The notes: generated from the letters alone by a model not told the origin. Shown: positions 1 through 11,058, counted from the first letter of the stretch. The stretch: 64,000 nt of DNA from an uncultured Bacteroidales bacterium (GCA_902781515.1 CACZJU010000002.1:90628-154627), one strand, 5' to 3'. Program-made: numbers and translations.

Positions 1-117
1 GCTAATACGCAGGTTCCAATAGTACCAAGAGAAGAACTTCGTGAAAAGGCAGACAAAATTCTTAAAGAGCTTGATGCGATAAGGGAAGAAGTAGAAGAAA
101 TGAGAAATCTCCTTTAG
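1..117 (+). CDS. 3' end of an unknown protein (partial)
   Basis: An open frame enters from the left edge and stops at a TAG ending at 117. The visible 38 residues are highly charged and rich in Glu, Lys and Leu with heptad-like spacing (EELREKADKILKELDAIREE), so the C-terminus is probably a short helical or coiled-coil tail. The start lies outside the window and the family cannot be named. It reads in the same direction as the small-gene run that follows. Confidence 0.6.
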   Translation, partial: ANTQVPIVPREELREKADKILKELDAIREEVEEMRNLL

Positions 118-227
118 AGGTATGGGAGAAATATGACGCGTCTCCCTCATGGGAGGAGTTAATCTTTCTGTTCTCTGAAGGAAAATTGTTATGACCTCAC
201 AATGTATAGGAAATCGTATTGACAATT

Positions 228-923
228 ATGGCAAAGATTAAAAGATATGACAAATACGGTGATCCGATATATGATGTATCGGAGCTGGAACAGTATGTAT
301 ATAGTGGCAGAAAGAAATTGTATAAGTTACCCGAAGGGGGAATATGTGATGCAAAAGGACATCCCCTGGGTATGCTCGACCTCATAGGACTGGGTATTTC
401 ATTGGAGCCCGAGGAGCCAAAGTCTGAAATAGGACTGGGCGACCACGAGATTAAGCAGCTCATGGAACAGACGGTGGATGAGTCTGAACTTAAAGAGCTT
501 GAATTCCGTGAAGTGTGCAATGCCTCCATCAGAGGAGAAAGACCAAGCATCATAGAACCGCTGTTTGGGGAATTGGACAGGCTTGGAGAGTATTGGGCAG
601 AGATTATTGGAGAAGAAAAAGTGAAGCGTATCTACCATGAGCAGAAAGAGTACTTCAATCAGCTACCATCCGAGGATGAGATAAGCACACGGCTGAGGTC
701 TTTATTCGGAGCCGATTATAAATTCCCCGTGAACAAACGGGGCGATGTCTATTTCGTGAATATAATCGACGAAGACACTCATGAGTGTGTTAAATTTATG
801 ATTCAAAACAAGAAGATTTATACGCTGAGATATGAACACGAGGATGATTCAGAGCGTTCAGAATTGGAAGATATCTTTAGGGATGAAACAGAATCAATTC
901 TCGGAATAATTTACGGAATATGA
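228..923 (+). CDS. hypothetical protein, 231 aa, acidic
   Basis: I start it at the ATG giving MAKIKRYDKYGDPIYDVSEL; a TTG nine bases upstream would extend the frame but is less likely. There is no signal peptide and no membrane segment. The first 60 residues read like a compact beta-rich element with a Gly/Leu-rich stretch (GMLDLIGLGISLEPEEPK). The middle is helical and acidic, and the C-terminal 60 residues (DVYFVNIIDEDTHECVKFMI) look like alternating beta strands. I do not recognise the family. It heads a tight group of short unknown genes up to 1853, all on this strand, which suggests one transcript. Confidence 0.6.
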   Translation: MAKIKRYDKYGDPIYDVSELEQYVYSGRKKLYKLPEGGICDAKGHPLGMLDLIGLGISLEPEEPKSEIGLGDHEIKQLMEQTVDESELKELEFREVCNASIRGERPSIIEPLFGELDRLGEYWAEIIGEEKVKRIYHEQKEYFNQLPSEDEISTRLRSLFGADYKFPVNKRGDVYFVNIIDEDTHECVKFMIQNKKIYTLRYEHEDDSERSELEDIFRDETESILGIIYGI

Positions 924-927
924 TATT

Positions 928-1005
928 ATGACTACTTTGGAAACTATTTTCATTGTTGGTTGGAGTACTATGATAGCTATTTTTGATTACTTAGAAAGCA
1001 AATAA
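928..1005 (+). CDS. possible 25-residue membrane peptide
   Basis: A short frame starts four bases after the previous stop and ends seven bases before the next ATG. It encodes a mostly hydrophobic peptide (MTTLETIFIVGWSTMIAIFD...) that could form one transmembrane helix. Its only support is its neat fit between two genes and its hydrophobicity, so it may be chance. Confidence 0.25.
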   Translation: MTTLETIFIVGWSTMIAIFDYLESK

Positions 1006-1011
1006 TTTCTT

Positions 1012-1212
1012 ATGGACATTTTAGGAGTCATTGGTTTTATTATTCTTATACTCCTTGTCATCCTGATCTTCAGCCTGTTGGGCTGGGCTGGCAAGGGGCT
1101 TGGAGTAATCCTCGATCTGGTTGGTGAAGGTTGTAGGTCGTCTGTTGGCTGTTTCTTCTGGATATTCATCATATTAGCTATTATTATCGGATTAGCGGGA
1201 GGGTTTTCTTGA
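1012..1212 (+). CDS. small membrane protein, 66 aa
   Basis: Two hydrophobic stretches, about residues 5-25 (ILGVIGFIILILLVILIFSL) and 45-63 (GCFFWIFIILAIIIGLAGG), are joined by a Gly-rich polar loop. This fits a two-helix inner-membrane hairpin. There is no signal cleavage site or catalytic motif. The next gene starts 11 bases after this stop, so the two are probably co-transcribed. The function is unknown. Confidence 0.5.
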   Translation: MDILGVIGFIILILLVILIFSLLGWAGKGLGVILDLVGEGCRSSVGCFFWIFIILAIIIGLAGGFS

Positions 1213-1223
1213 TTGTTTGTGTC

Positions 1224-1457
1224 ATGGTTTATAGTGTAGACGAGATGCGACAGAGGGCGAGCGAGGCTCGCAGGGAAGCGAAGGCGCTGCAGCAGAAGTT
1301 GCAGGGCATCACGGATCCCGAACAGCGCAAACAATTGTCCCGGCAGATGAACGACCTCTTTGCCGAGGCCAAGAAATTGATGGATGAGGTCAAGGCCCAA
1401 CGTGGCTGGGAAGCAAGCGTCGAGCGCGAACTCAACAGTCTGGGAGTGAATGATTGA
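1224..1457 (+). CDS. small coiled-coil protein, 77 aa
   Basis: I chose the ATG at 1224 (MVYSVDEMRQRASEARREAK) over an upstream TTG that would overlap the previous gene. Nearly the whole protein is Ala/Glu/Lys/Arg/Gln-rich helix with heptad spacing (ASEARREAKALQQKLQGITD), so a soluble dimeric or trimeric coiled coil is likely. It stops seven bases before the next ATG. No family is recognised. Confidence 0.5.
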   Translation: MVYSVDEMRQRASEARREAKALQQKLQGITDPEQRKQLSRQMNDLFAEAKKLMDEVKAQRGWEASVERELNSLGVND

Positions 1458-1463
1458 TATTCT

Positions 1464-1853
1464 ATGCGTTTTCCACCTATCAAACACTATAGCAATATCC
1501 AGCTGACTCCTTCGTTTCTTGGCGAAGGGATTCATGTCGATGATGTGGTATATTACATCTCGTCAACAGCCGAATATGCCATTAAGAAAGGTGCAGTCAT
1601 TGCCAAGAATGTCATCGAACCATCGCATCACTTCAGGATGTTTCCATCTGTAGAACTGACTTTGGACAATGGCGATGTGGTGAATGCACACGACACCTTC
1701 CCTACCAAAGAGGCGGCTCTGGATTACCTTATCTCTAACCTGGAGACACGCATCAAGAATGACAGGAACACCTTGCTGACGCTGCAGAACAAAATCGATT
1801 ACGAGGAGAGGATGCTTCAGCTGCTGAGAAAGAAAGAGCAAGGCTGGCACTAA
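1464..1853 (+). CDS. hypothetical protein, 129 aa, C-terminal coiled coil
   Basis: The N-terminal 75 residues alternate hydrophobic and polar positions (HVDDVVYYISSTAEYAIKKG, VELTLDNGDVVNAHDTFPTK) like a small beta fold. The last 50 residues form a charged helix with heptads (LETRIKNDRNTLLTLQNKID). There is no signal peptide. It is the last of the closely spaced small genes. A GGGCGATG/CATCGCCC hairpin lies just downstream at 1897-1928 but has no T tract. The family is unknown. Confidence 0.5.
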   Translation: MRFPPIKHYSNIQLTPSFLGEGIHVDDVVYYISSTAEYAIKKGAVIAKNVIEPSHHFRMFPSVELTLDNGDVVNAHDTFPTKEAALDYLISNLETRIKNDRNTLLTLQNKIDYEERMLQLLRKKEQGWH

Positions 1854-2004
1854 TCCCCCTCCGCCGCTAACACCCTCTTTGTGACTACACTCTTCATCGC
1901 CCGCTGTCCACATCGGATGGTGGGCGATGGTGTGTGAATACTAAAAAGTGTGCTACACGCAGAGGAAAACATGGTAAAAATCCGGTGCTCTCGGCGAATA
2001 CCAT

Positions 2005-2012
2005 TACCTTTG
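2005..2012 (+). promoter_or_regulatory. Bacteroidetes -7 promoter element
   Basis: TACCTTTG matches the TAnnTTTG element and lies 22 bases before the ATG of the truncated nucleotidyltransferase gene. No clear TTG -33 element is seen at the right distance. Confidence 0.45.
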
Positions 2013-2034
2013 TGGCGATAAAAAGGAAAAACTG

Positions 2035-2232
2035 ATGGAAAAGCAGCGAGTCATAGACCGTGTCACTAAGGTAGCACATCGACATCTGCCCCCCAACAGC
2101 CGTCTGCTCTTGTATGGCTCCAGAGCCCGTGGAGAAGCGCGCAAGGACAGTGACTGGGATTTGCTCATCCTTCTCGATCAGCCTGAGGAATCATTCCAGA
2201 AGGAACAACAGAAATCGAGTGGGAAGCGATAG
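2035..2232 (+). pseudogene. truncated MNT-type nucleotidyltransferase
   Basis: The 65-residue frame contains the nucleotidyltransferase signature LLYGSRARGEARKDSDWDLL: the GS loop and the Asp-x-Asp metal site of the minimal nucleotidyltransferase family. Family members are usually about 100 residues and continue with a conserved tail. Here the frame turns into a Gln/Lys/Ser-rich run and stops. A second frame over 2210-2253 reads EIEWEAIEILRMEG, so a frameshift is plausible. Such proteins often pair with a HEPN partner as a toxin-antitoxin module, but no partner is present. The 3' side is occupied by repeat island I. Confidence 0.55.
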
Positions 2233-2498
2233 AAATCCTCCGAATGGAGGGATAGAATGCTTCGTGCATAACATTACTATACTTGTCGTCATAAGACCTA
2301 GGCCTTATGCCAACAAGACGCAGGTCTTACGTCCACAAGGTCTAGAACAATGAGCATAGGTTCGCGAACCTTCGGCTGTAGGTTATATTAACCTATGGAC
2401 GGAGATAATATTAACCTATGCTGATAAGTTATATTAACCTATGGGCATAGATAATATTTATCTGCTTCTGCTGGAAAATAGTTGTAGTCGCAAAAAAA

Positions 2499-2548
2499 CC
2501 TCACAACCTCCCCCTCCCCTTTATTTATCGGGGCTGGAGGCGGTGAGG
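2499..2548. repeat. long hairpin, arms CCTCAC..CCTCC, loop TTTATTTATC
   Basis: The left arm CCTCACAACCTCC pairs with the right arm GGAGGCGGTGAGG around an inner CCCC/GGGG stem. The loop TTTATTTATC is the reverse complement, with one change, of the GATGAATAAA loop of the copy at 28794. More copies of the CCTCACC arm word follow immediately (2561-2580). Confidence 0.7.
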
Positions 2549-2681
2549 TTTGCTTTCAAACCTCCCCCAAACCTCACCCCAACCTCCCCTCATGGATGAT
2601 GCTCATGCAAAATGAATTGGTAAGAGATATTTTAAGATAAAATGGGAGGTTTAGGTGAGGTTTGGGTGACCTTTGCGAACA

Positions 2682-2727
2682 AACCTCCCATTGGCGAGGC
2701 CTTTATTCATCGGGCCTGGGGGAGGTT
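2682..2727. repeat. long hairpin, arms AACCTCCC/GGGAGGTT, loop TTTATTCATC
   Basis: An inner stem GGCC/GGCC closes the loop TTTATTCATC, the exact reverse complement of GATGAATAAA. Outer arms AACCTCCC and GGGAGGTT pair. It is preceded by GGTGAGGTTTGGGTG, which faces the CCTCACC words of the first hairpin, so the two hairpins form a larger inverted arrangement. Confidence 0.65.
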
Positions 2728-2930
2728 GTGAGGTTTTTTCACATCTTCCCTTTTTTTCAAGTGCTGAGAACACCATTTACAATACTTAGGCCTTACAGCA
2801 ACAAGACCTAGGTCTTATGACAATAAGGTCTAGGTCTCCCGACGGAGGGATAGTAGGGCTTAACAGGAAGGATTACTATTCCTACAGGCATAGGGATAGT
2901 AATCCTTCGAGGGAGGGGATGTATGACGGA

Positions 2931-5030
2931 TTAGCGGGTGTAAGTGCGGAAGCCGTTGAGGGTTTCGTAGTTGGAGATGCCTCCGGGACAGTAGAGGGTG
3001 AAGGTGCGCTCGTCGGTCTTCAGCCAGTAGTTGCCGTACCCATCGACATAGCAGCCATAGAGGTATGTGACATTGAACTTGCCGCCGTACTTGTCCTTGA
3101 CGGTTGTCTCCAGCGTTCTTAGGGTTTTCACATCTTCCTTGGGGTTGGAGGAGAAGAAGGTCATGCGTCCGTCGCCACCGCCCAGAACTCCTACCACACC
3201 TCTGCCGGAGGGTGAGAGGTAGCCGCAGATGTTGAAGCGGACATTCTCGGGCAGACGGGCACCGCGATGCCAGTCGAGTTGCTTGACATTGCTGACTGCC
3301 ACTACTCCACCTCCCATGATGTACATGTTGTCGCCCACAAGCGAGATGCCCACGGGATGGGTGTTGAAGAGGTTGTAGAGGTCGATGTCCTGCTGACTGC
3401 GTTCGTTGCCGTCGTTGCGGGCAATGTAGAGCGTGGAACCGATGAGTCGCAGGAGGTCGCCGTCGTCGGTCAGGACAGCACCGATGATATCGTCGTCGGA
3501 GATGTGCTTGACGCGCTTGTAAGCATTCTGGACGTCATAAACGCTGCACTCTGTGCCCACGACTGCCATGTAGCGTCCGTTGGGAGAGAAGATGATGGTG
3601 GCCTTTTCGCCGTTCTCCTCGCACTCGCCTGCAGCTACCACCTTGGATGTGGCTACGGACTTGCCGTCATAGAGTACTATACCCTTGCCCTCGACTCCGA
3701 GATAGAGGTCGTCGCCGTGAGCTCCGATGTACTGAATGGTGCCGCGTTCTTCTTTCTGCTTCGTTGGCACGAAGTCGGTAATCTTTCCACTGTATTTATC
3801 GACAGCCACGACTGCATTTGTGGGGCTCCAATGGTTTTCGAGGAAGAACATATATTTGTTGTTCTCAGCCGTCGGACGCAGTATGCTCTGCGGGAATTTG
3901 ATGACTGCAAATTCTGCCCTTAAGCCACCTACGCGTCCTTCTTTCTGCGAGTCGTCCTTTGGTTTAGGCTCTGGTTTCGGTTTAGGATCTATAATTGGCG
4001 GGGGAGTAGGTTTACGAGGATCGGGACCGGGACCAGGCTCTGGATCGCCAGAACCATCGCCGGGACCTTCTACAAGTTCACCTCCCTTGTATTTCCTCTT
4101 TTCCTTACCCGGTTTTGTGACTTGTTCTGTGATTTCTATGGTGTCGCCACACTGGATAAGTTGTACGACCTTGCTGTTCTTGGGATAGTATAACTCTGGT
4201 GGGTCGTCACACTCCTTGTCTTTGGTCTCCGCAGCACTCTTCAGGTGGAAATGCTGTTTGAAGAAATCTATCATATCGCGACGCTTGAAGAGCTCGATGT
4301 TGGCATTGGTGTTCTTGCCCGGTCCCCAGCCTAATGTGCTACGCAGGATATCCATAAGGGTAGCGTAGACCTTGATATCCGTGCTGACGGGAGCATTGAG
4401 GTCGGCCTCGGTGTACTGGAATATCACGCCCACTGTCTTGTCGAGCTTGGGCTCGTAGTAACAGTACTGCTCGAAGATGAACTGAATGGGGGCTCCGACA
4501 GCCACCATGAAAGGCGACTTAGACATATCGACCTTTGAAATCCAATGTATTGCCTCACAGCCCATAAAGGTGCATTCTTCGGGCTTAGAGATGCTTAAGC
4601 CGTCCTTGTAGTTGCCCATCACCACGATGGGGCTGCCTCCTTTCGACAACTTCTCATTCATCTGGTCCCACAGGCCTGCGAACAGTCCCTGAAGGGCTGC
4701 CGCATACGTCATAGTCACAGTCATAGCAGGCTTGGCTGCTTTCTGTCCGCCGCTGAACACAAAGACGTAAGTGCGCGTGTGTTGTCCGAGCATCAGGTCG
4801 AACACTTCTTTATACGGTCCGTCGTAGGTTCCGTTGAACTCCCTTTTGTACTTCGTAGAGGAGATGCTCATCGCCCTATTCTCCAGTCTGTCGTCGATGT
4901 ACTCCGGATAGCTCACGATGGTGCCGTCGGGATTGTCGAAGTAGAAGAAGTCGTTGGACAAAGCACCGTTCTGGGCATACGATGCTACACTCAGCAGCAA
5001 CGTGCTCAGGATGAGGATGAATCTTTTCAT
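2931..5030 (-). CDS. secreted protein of unknown function, Pro-rich linker and propeller-like C-terminus
   Basis: A 699-residue protein with a clear signal peptide (MKRFILILSTLLLSVASYAQ). Residues 20-310 form a first domain of unknown family. A linker at about 320-370 is rich in Pro, Gly, Asp and Lys (DPEPGPGPDPRKPTPPPI). The remaining 330 residues contain repeated blocks of the kind YSGKITDFV, GDDLYLGVEGKGIVLYDGKS, SPNGRYMAVVGT and DDGDLLRLIGSTLYIA, which suggest a beta-propeller or WD40-like fold. It lies 39 bases after the thrC stop on the same strand and may be read from the threonine operon, though nothing else ties it to threonine synthesis. It probably sits in the periplasm or on the surface. 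Confidence 0.65.
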   Translation of the reverse strand: MKRFILILSTLLLSVASYAQNGALSNDFFYFDNPDGTIVSYPEYIDDRLENRAMSISSTKYKREFNGTYDGPYKEVFDLMLGQHTRTYVFVFSGGQKAAKPAMTVTMTYAAALQGLFAGLWDQMNEKLSKGGSPIVVMGNYKDGLSISKPEECTFMGCEAIHWISKVDMSKSPFMVAVGAPIQFIFEQYCYYEPKLDKTVGVIFQYTEADLNAPVSTDIKVYATLMDILRSTLGWGPGKNTNANIELFKRRDMIDFFKQHFHLKSAAETKDKECDDPPELYYPKNSKVVQLIQCGDTIEITEQVTKPGKEKRKYKGGELVEGPGDGSGDPEPGPGPDPRKPTPPPIIDPKPKPEPKPKDDSQKEGRVGGLRAEFAVIKFPQSILRPTAENNKYMFFLENHWSPTNAVVAVDKYSGKITDFVPTKQKEERGTIQYIGAHGDDLYLGVEGKGIVLYDGKSVATSKVVAAGECEENGEKATIIFSPNGRYMAVVGTECSVYDVQNAYKRVKHISDDDIIGAVLTDDGDLLRLIGSTLYIARNDGNERSQQDIDLYNLFNTHPVGISLVGDNMYIMGGGVVAVSNVKQLDWHRGARLPENVRFNICGYLSPSGRGVVGVLGGGDGRMTFFSSNPKEDVKTLRTLETTVKDKYGGKFNVTYLYGCYVDGYGNYWLKTDERTFTLYCPGGISNYETLNGFRTYTR

Positions 5031-5069
5031 GGCTTCTAAGGTTAAAGGTTTATAAGTGTGATGTGTGTG

Positions 5070-6398
5070 TTATTGAGAGAGGAGGTAGGACTTGAAGTCC
5101 TTGAAGTCTTTCGTCATGGGGATGCTCTGCTTCTGCCCTCGCATGAAGGCTGCCAGACGGTCGGGAATGGCTACGGGCTGTCCTGTGATTGCCTCCACCG
5201 TGTCCTTGAACTTGGCAGGATGGGCTGTTTCGAGGAAGAAACCGACCTCACCCGGACGCAACTGTTCCTTCAGTGCACGATAACCGCAGGCTCCGTGAGG
5301 ATCGAGTTGGTAGCCCGTTTCCTTCAGGCACTGACGGATGGTTTCTGCTATCTGTTCGTCGGTGTATGTAGCACCCGAGATGTCCTTCGTGATTGCCTCG
5401 TGGCTCTTTCCATATAAATCGTATATGCGTGCGAAGTTGCTGGGGTCGCCTACGTCCATAGCGTTTGCCAGCGTCTGAACACTGGGACGCGGACGATATT
5501 CGCCCGTCTGCAGGTATTCGTAGAAGACATCGTTGCGGTTGTTGGCAGCAATGAAACGGCTGATAGGCAGTCCCATGCGTTTGCCGAACAGTGCTGAGCA
5601 GATGTTGCCGAAGTTACCAGACGGCACGCAACAAACAAGGGACTTTCTCATTTTCTCATTTTCTGAACATCTCATTTTCATAAACTGTGCGACGGCCCAG
5701 AAGTAGTAGAACGACTGGGGCAGGAAACGCGCAACATTGATGCTGTTGGCAGAGGTGAGACGCATGTGCTGGTTGAGCTCTGCATCCATGAAAGCATTCT
5801 TCACCAAAGCCTGACAGTCGTCGAACACGCCGTCAACCTCAATGGCTGTGATGTTCTGACCGAGTGTGGTGAACTGGCACTCCTGAATAGGGCTTACCTT
5901 GCCCTTGGGATATAGCACATAGACGTGGATGCCTTCTACGCCAAGGAAACCGTTGGCAACAGCCGAACCCGTATCACCCGATGTAGCAACCAAGACATTT
6001 ACGACCCCTCTCCCAGCCTCCCCCGTGGGGGAGGAGAAATATTGGAGCAAGCGTGCCATGAAGCGAGCACCAACATCCTTGAAGGCCAGCGTGGGACCGT
6101 GGAAGAGTTCGAGGCTGTAGATGTTTTCCTCGACTTTCACGATGGGGCAGTCAAACGCAAGTGTGTCATAGACAATACGTTTGAGGTCGTCGGCAGGAAT
6201 GTCCTCACCAAAGAAGCTCTGTGCTACGCGGAAGGCAACTTCCTGAAACGTCATCTGCGACATCTCATCGAAGAACTCCTTGGGAAGGGGATTTATGCGC
6301 TCGGGCATATAGAGGCCCTTGTCCTCAGCCAAGCCTTTTACGACTGCCTTTTCCAGTGTGGCAAGCGGTGCCTTGCCGTTGGTGCTATAATAATGCAT
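5070..6398 (-). CDS. thrC: threonine synthase
   Basis: Converts O-phosphohomoserine to threonine with pyridoxal phosphate, the last step of the pathway, in the cytosol. The PLP-lysine motif is visible as HGPTLAFKDVGARF (Lys about 107), followed by the phosphate-binding ATSGDTGSAVANG and a later SGNFGN. The length of 442 is normal for the family. Two stretches look like absorbed simple repeats. One is SPTGEAGRG near residue 125, encoded by an intergenic-type CCTCCCCCGTGGGGGAGG hairpin. The other is MRCSENEKMRK near 240, encoded by a CTCATTTT tract. Both sit in loops between conserved blocks. It is the third gene of the thrA operon, 30 bases after the kinase candidate. Confidence 0.96.
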   Translation of the reverse strand: MHYYSTNGKAPLATLEKAVVKGLAEDKGLYMPERINPLPKEFFDEMSQMTFQEVAFRVAQSFFGEDIPADDLKRIVYDTLAFDCPIVKVEENIYSLELFHGPTLAFKDVGARFMARLLQYFSSPTGEAGRGVVNVLVATSGDTGSAVANGFLGVEGIHVYVLYPKGKVSPIQECQFTTLGQNITAIEVDGVFDDCQALVKNAFMDAELNQHMRLTSANSINVARFLPQSFYYFWAVAQFMKMRCSENEKMRKSLVCCVPSGNFGNICSALFGKRMGLPISRFIAANNRNDVFYEYLQTGEYRPRPSVQTLANAMDVGDPSNFARIYDLYGKSHEAITKDISGATYTDEQIAETIRQCLKETGYQLDPHGACGYRALKEQLRPGEVGFFLETAHPAKFKDTVEAITGQPVAIPDRLAAFMRGQKQSIPMTKDFKDFKSYLLSQ

Positions 6399-6428
6399 AA
6401 TTAAGAATTAACAATTAAGAAATAAGAA

Positions 6429-7636
6429 TTACGATTTCATGAAAGCCTCGATGAAAGCATCACCTTCGAGATGACCGAATGAGCCTTGCTGACAAGCCTC
6501 CTCGTCGAAGGTCTGCACCTCGTCGGCCTCGATGCCGGGATAGTAGATGCAGAAAGGAATGGGTTCGTTGGTATGCGTACGATGAGCCACTGGTGTGGGA
6601 TGGTCGGGCAATAATGCAATGGATAATGGACAATTGATAATTGACAATGATTCAAGAATGGGGGCCACAAGGCGTTTGTCGAGGTTATCGATGCAACGCA
6701 GCTTGAGTTCCAAATCGCCATCGTGACCAGCTTCGTCGCAGGCCTCAACATGGAGATAGACGAAATCGTCGGTCTTCAGTGCTTCAATGGCAGCCTGAGC
6801 CTTGCCCTCGTAGTTAGTATCCCAAAGTCCAGTTGCACCAGGCACATCAATGACGCGCAATCCAGCATATTTTCCAATGCCACGAATGAGGTCAACAGCC
6901 GTGATTACAGCTCCACTCTTTATTTCGGGGAAACGTTCCGGCAATGTCTTCATCTTGGGACGATATCCCCCACCCCACGGCCAGATACTGTTGGCAGGGT
7001 CCATGCCCTTGGCAACGCGTTCCTTATTAAGAGGATGGTCCTTGAGCAGTTCCTGACTCTTAAACATTAAATCCTTCAGCAGACGCGCTGTTTCCTCAGC
7101 TTCGGGAATTTCTGCATACAACATATTCTCGCGCCAAGGCTGTAGAGGAATATCGTGAGGAGGAGTGCAATGGATGTGTTTATTGCCTCCCTTGATGACC
7201 AGAAGATTGCGATACTGCACTCCTGTGTAGAAGTGAACGCGCTCGTTGTTGAGGTGCTCACCCAGATACTTTATCAGAACGTCGGATTCCTCTGTCTCCA
7301 AACGACCGCAAGAGTGATTCTTCAAGAGGTCACCTTCAAGACATACGAAATTGCAGCGCAAAGCCAAATCGTCGTCGGCAAGCTCCACACCAATGCTGGC
7401 AGCCTCCAACGGACCGCGTCCTTCATACACCAAGTGCTGGTCGTAGCCAAGGATGCTGCTGTTGGCAACCTCACTACCGGGATGAAAGCCATCGGGCACA
7501 GTCTTAAGCATTCCACAACGACCATTGCGAGCAAGGAAGTCGAAATGTGGAGTATCGGCATATTGCAGGAGGGTCTTGCCTCCCAATGCCTCAACAGGCC
7601 AATCTGCCATTCCGTCGGCTAATATAATCAAATGCT

Positions 7637-7640
<4 letters not shown>
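6429..7640 (-). CDS. ApgM-like phosphoglycerate mutase family protein, candidate homoserine kinase
   Basis: A 403-residue member of the cofactor-independent (archaeal-type) phosphoglycerate mutase branch of the alkaline phosphatase superfamily. Visible motifs are the N-terminal IILADGMADWP metal site, EVANSSILGYD with the likely catalytic Ser, HVEACDEAGHDG, and LLPDHPTPVAHRTHT with metal ligands. It lies between thrA (4-base ATGA overlap) and thrC, exactly where a homoserine kinase is needed, and no ThrB of the GHMP family is present. ApgM-like proteins in this position have been proposed as alternative homoserine kinases. This assignment is inference from context. A simple-repeat tract (SLSIINCPLSI, about residues 330-343) interrupts the segment before the DHPTP motif. 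Confidence 0.85.
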
Positions 7641-10069
<2,429 letters not shown>

Positions 10070-10095
10070 TAATTGCTATTTATGTATTTGCGCGA

Positions 10096-10126
10096 CAAAG
10101 ATACGAATAAGTGAGCGAAATGCCAA
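10096..10126 (-). promoter_or_regulatory. promoter of the threonine operon
   Basis: On the minus strand the order is TTG (10124-10126), a 20-base spacer, then TATCTTTG (10096-10103), matching the Bacteroidetes sigma factor consensus. It lies 26 bases upstream of the thrA ATG and just past the 3' end of the DUF4861 gene. No leader peptide or attenuator is evident in the short leader. Confidence 0.75.
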
Positions 10127-10134
10127 ATAAAAGA

Positions 10135-11058
10135 CTAAAAACTATGCCGGCACCAGTCGAACCAAGACTGGGCGGAATGGAAGCCACCATCCTGCTGAAG
10201 GTCGCTGGCAACAGCTATCCAGTAACGGATATGTCCGTCAACAGGACGCACCACGCAAAGATAGTTAAGTGCATCCTCCTTAACCTCCACAAGGTTCTCC
10301 TTAGCTACGCGAACCGCCATTCCCAATGTGTGTATGCGGTCGGGATGCCCTTCTTTGTCAGGAACATTCGAACCCCACGAGCACACCAATCCGTCGGCAC
10401 GTGTAGAACCAGTAGAATTAAGCTCAAACTTCTGAACTCCCGTCACAAAGCACATCTCATCCACTCCTTTAGCGGTTAAATCCACATCCACTTGCACATC
10501 ACGATGTCCGCGAATGGCTGTGAAACGCTGACGGAACTGGAGAACACGACCTTGATATTGCCAATCGTGGGCATATATCTCCACCACTGCTGTATCCGGT
10601 CCCTCGCACAATACGCGCTGACCTCGCACGCTGACAGGTTGCACAAAGGTGGGTTGCTCATTCTCGTAACCTCGGAAAGAGCCAGCTCCCACACTTCCTC
10701 CCACGAAGAGAATGTCCTCACCATAACCTGCAGCCCATTGCTCATTGGTGGTGTAGAAATTGGTACTGTCGAGCTCCATTTGCATTGTTTTCTTACCATA
10801 CAGGTCAATGCTCTGACGATGGTCCATATAGACGCGGAAACCTATCCACTCGTTTTCCCACATAGCTCCATGACCATAGATGGCATCGTACATCGCCAAC
10901 GAGGGCACATCGCCCTTAAATTCAACAGAATTGATGCGCGGATAGCGATATTTCCTGTCCCACAACTTCATCTGCGCGCTTACCTGAGCGGAGGATGAGA
11001 GAATGAGAAAATGAGAAAATGAGAAAATGAGAAATAAAAAGAGTCTTTTCATTTTCAA
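10135..11058 (-). CDS. DUF4861 family secreted protein (pectin-related)
   Basis: A 307-residue protein with an N-terminal signal peptide whose hydrophobic core (LFLFLIFSFSHFLILSSSAQ) is partly encoded by a GAGAAAAT tandem tract. The mature part has the DUF4861 pattern: YDAIYGHGAMWENEWIGFRV, DLYGKKTMQMEL and VVEIYAHDW. Members of this family are usually found next to GH105/GH88 unsaturated uronyl hydrolases in rhamnogalacturonan loci, as here. No catalytic mechanism is established to my knowledge. It is the last gene of the GH20-GH105-DUF4861 minus-strand set, 64 bases after GH105. Confidence 0.82.
   Translation of the reverse strand: MKMKRLFLFLIFSFSHFLILSSSAQVSAQMKLWDRKYRYPRINSVEFKGDVPSLAMYDAIYGHGAMWENEWIGFRVYMDHRQSIDLYGKKTMQMELDSTNFYTTNEQWAAGYGEDILFVGGSVGAGSFRGYENEQPTFVQPVSVRGQRVLCEGPDTAVVEIYAHDWQYQGRVLQFRQRFTAIRGHRDVQVDVDLTAKGVDEMCFVTGVQKFELNSTGSTRADGLVCSWGSNVPDKEGHPDRIHTLGMAVRVAKENLVEVKEDALNYLCVVRPVDGHIRYWIAVASDLQQDGGFHSAQSWFDWCRHSF

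Larger units (their letters stand above)
2240..2925. repeat. repeat island I: palindrome arrays around two long hairpins
   Basis: This 690-base gap holds no convincing gene. It starts and ends with short near-palindromic units separated by 5-8 bases. Cores include CCTAGG (the exact 14-bp palindrome AAGACCTAGGTCTT at 2803-2816), CTAGAAC, TTAATATTAACC-like units around 2370-2450, and GGATAGTAATCC-like units around 2840-2910. Two hairpins built from CCTCAC/CCTCC arms lie in the middle. Much of the left half is recognisable again in island II. It lies between the 3' ends of two converging genes. Confidence 0.75.

Noticed and set aside
3267-3923. 218-codon frame on the plus strand
   Set aside because: Antisense to the secreted protein at 2931-5030, which has a signal peptide and a consistent domain layout.
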